NCBI GenBank assembly: GCA_900555875.1
Contig: USNB01000081.1
Span: forward strand, 1-5,969
Length of the DNA stretch: 5,969 nt
DNA from: an uncultured Eubacteriales bacterium
GTDB taxonomy: Bacteria > Bacillota > Clostridia > Christensenellales > Pumilibacteraceae
Reading direction: 5' to 3'
Part shown: piece after piece, positions 5,956-5,969 of the stretch
Layout of the letters: each line of letters opens with the position of its first letter
Numbering within the stretch: position 1 is the first letter of the stretch
Translations under genes and position numbers: made by a program
The notes under the pieces: generated by a model
The model's database searches: none
The model's input: only the letters and a program-made list of their open reading frames with translations
Told to the model about the DNA's origin: nothing

Positions 5956-5969
5956 TTACGAAATGATAC

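Overview
The window looks like chromosomal DNA from a Gram-positive, low-to-medium GC bacterium, most plausibly an uncultured member of the Clostridia. The clues are a multi-domain FN3-like surface protein of a type common in Clostridia, sigma-A type promoters with exact TTGACA-N17-TATAAT elements, a strong AAGGAG ribosome binding site, and an iron-type alcohol dehydrogenase resembling clostridial butanol dehydrogenases. The taxonomic call is inference. All genes lie on the + strand. No tRNA, rRNA, insertion sequence or CRISPR array is visible.

Layout. (1) Positions 1-2858 hold the 3' end of a very long gene encoding at least eleven divergent FN3-like beta-sandwich modules; its start lies outside the window. 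(2) It overlaps by 4 nt (ATGA) a gene for a small polytopic membrane protein with an HExxH motif (2855-3643), probably a site-2-protease (M50)-like zinc metalloprotease. The two look like one translationally coupled unit, closed by a strong hairpin terminator at 3664-3692. (3) A short intergenic region carries a 13-bp direct repeat and a perfect promoter whose -10 box lies directly against the next start codon. The class I SAM-dependent methyltransferase downstream (3798-4550) is therefore predicted to be made from a leaderless mRNA. (4) A second perfect promoter drives a monocistronic iron-containing alcohol dehydrogenase (4656-5822), which ends at a hairpin terminator (5880-5914). (5) The last 50 bases are AT-rich and carry three TTTACA repeats at exact 11-bp spacing followed by a -10-like TAAAAT. 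This resembles a binding site for a PhoP/OmpR-family regulator in front of a gene beyond the right edge.

The genes appear to fall into three transcription units with no obvious shared pathway: a cell-surface/protease pair, a methyltransferase, and a fermentative aldehyde/alcohol redox enzyme. By hand count, base composition differs between them: 31/60 G+C at 2401-2460 in the repeat protein versus 38/60 at 3961-4020 in the methyltransferase. The most interesting items are the surface-array/membrane-protease coupling, the predicted leaderless promoter, and the phased TTTACA array at the right edge.
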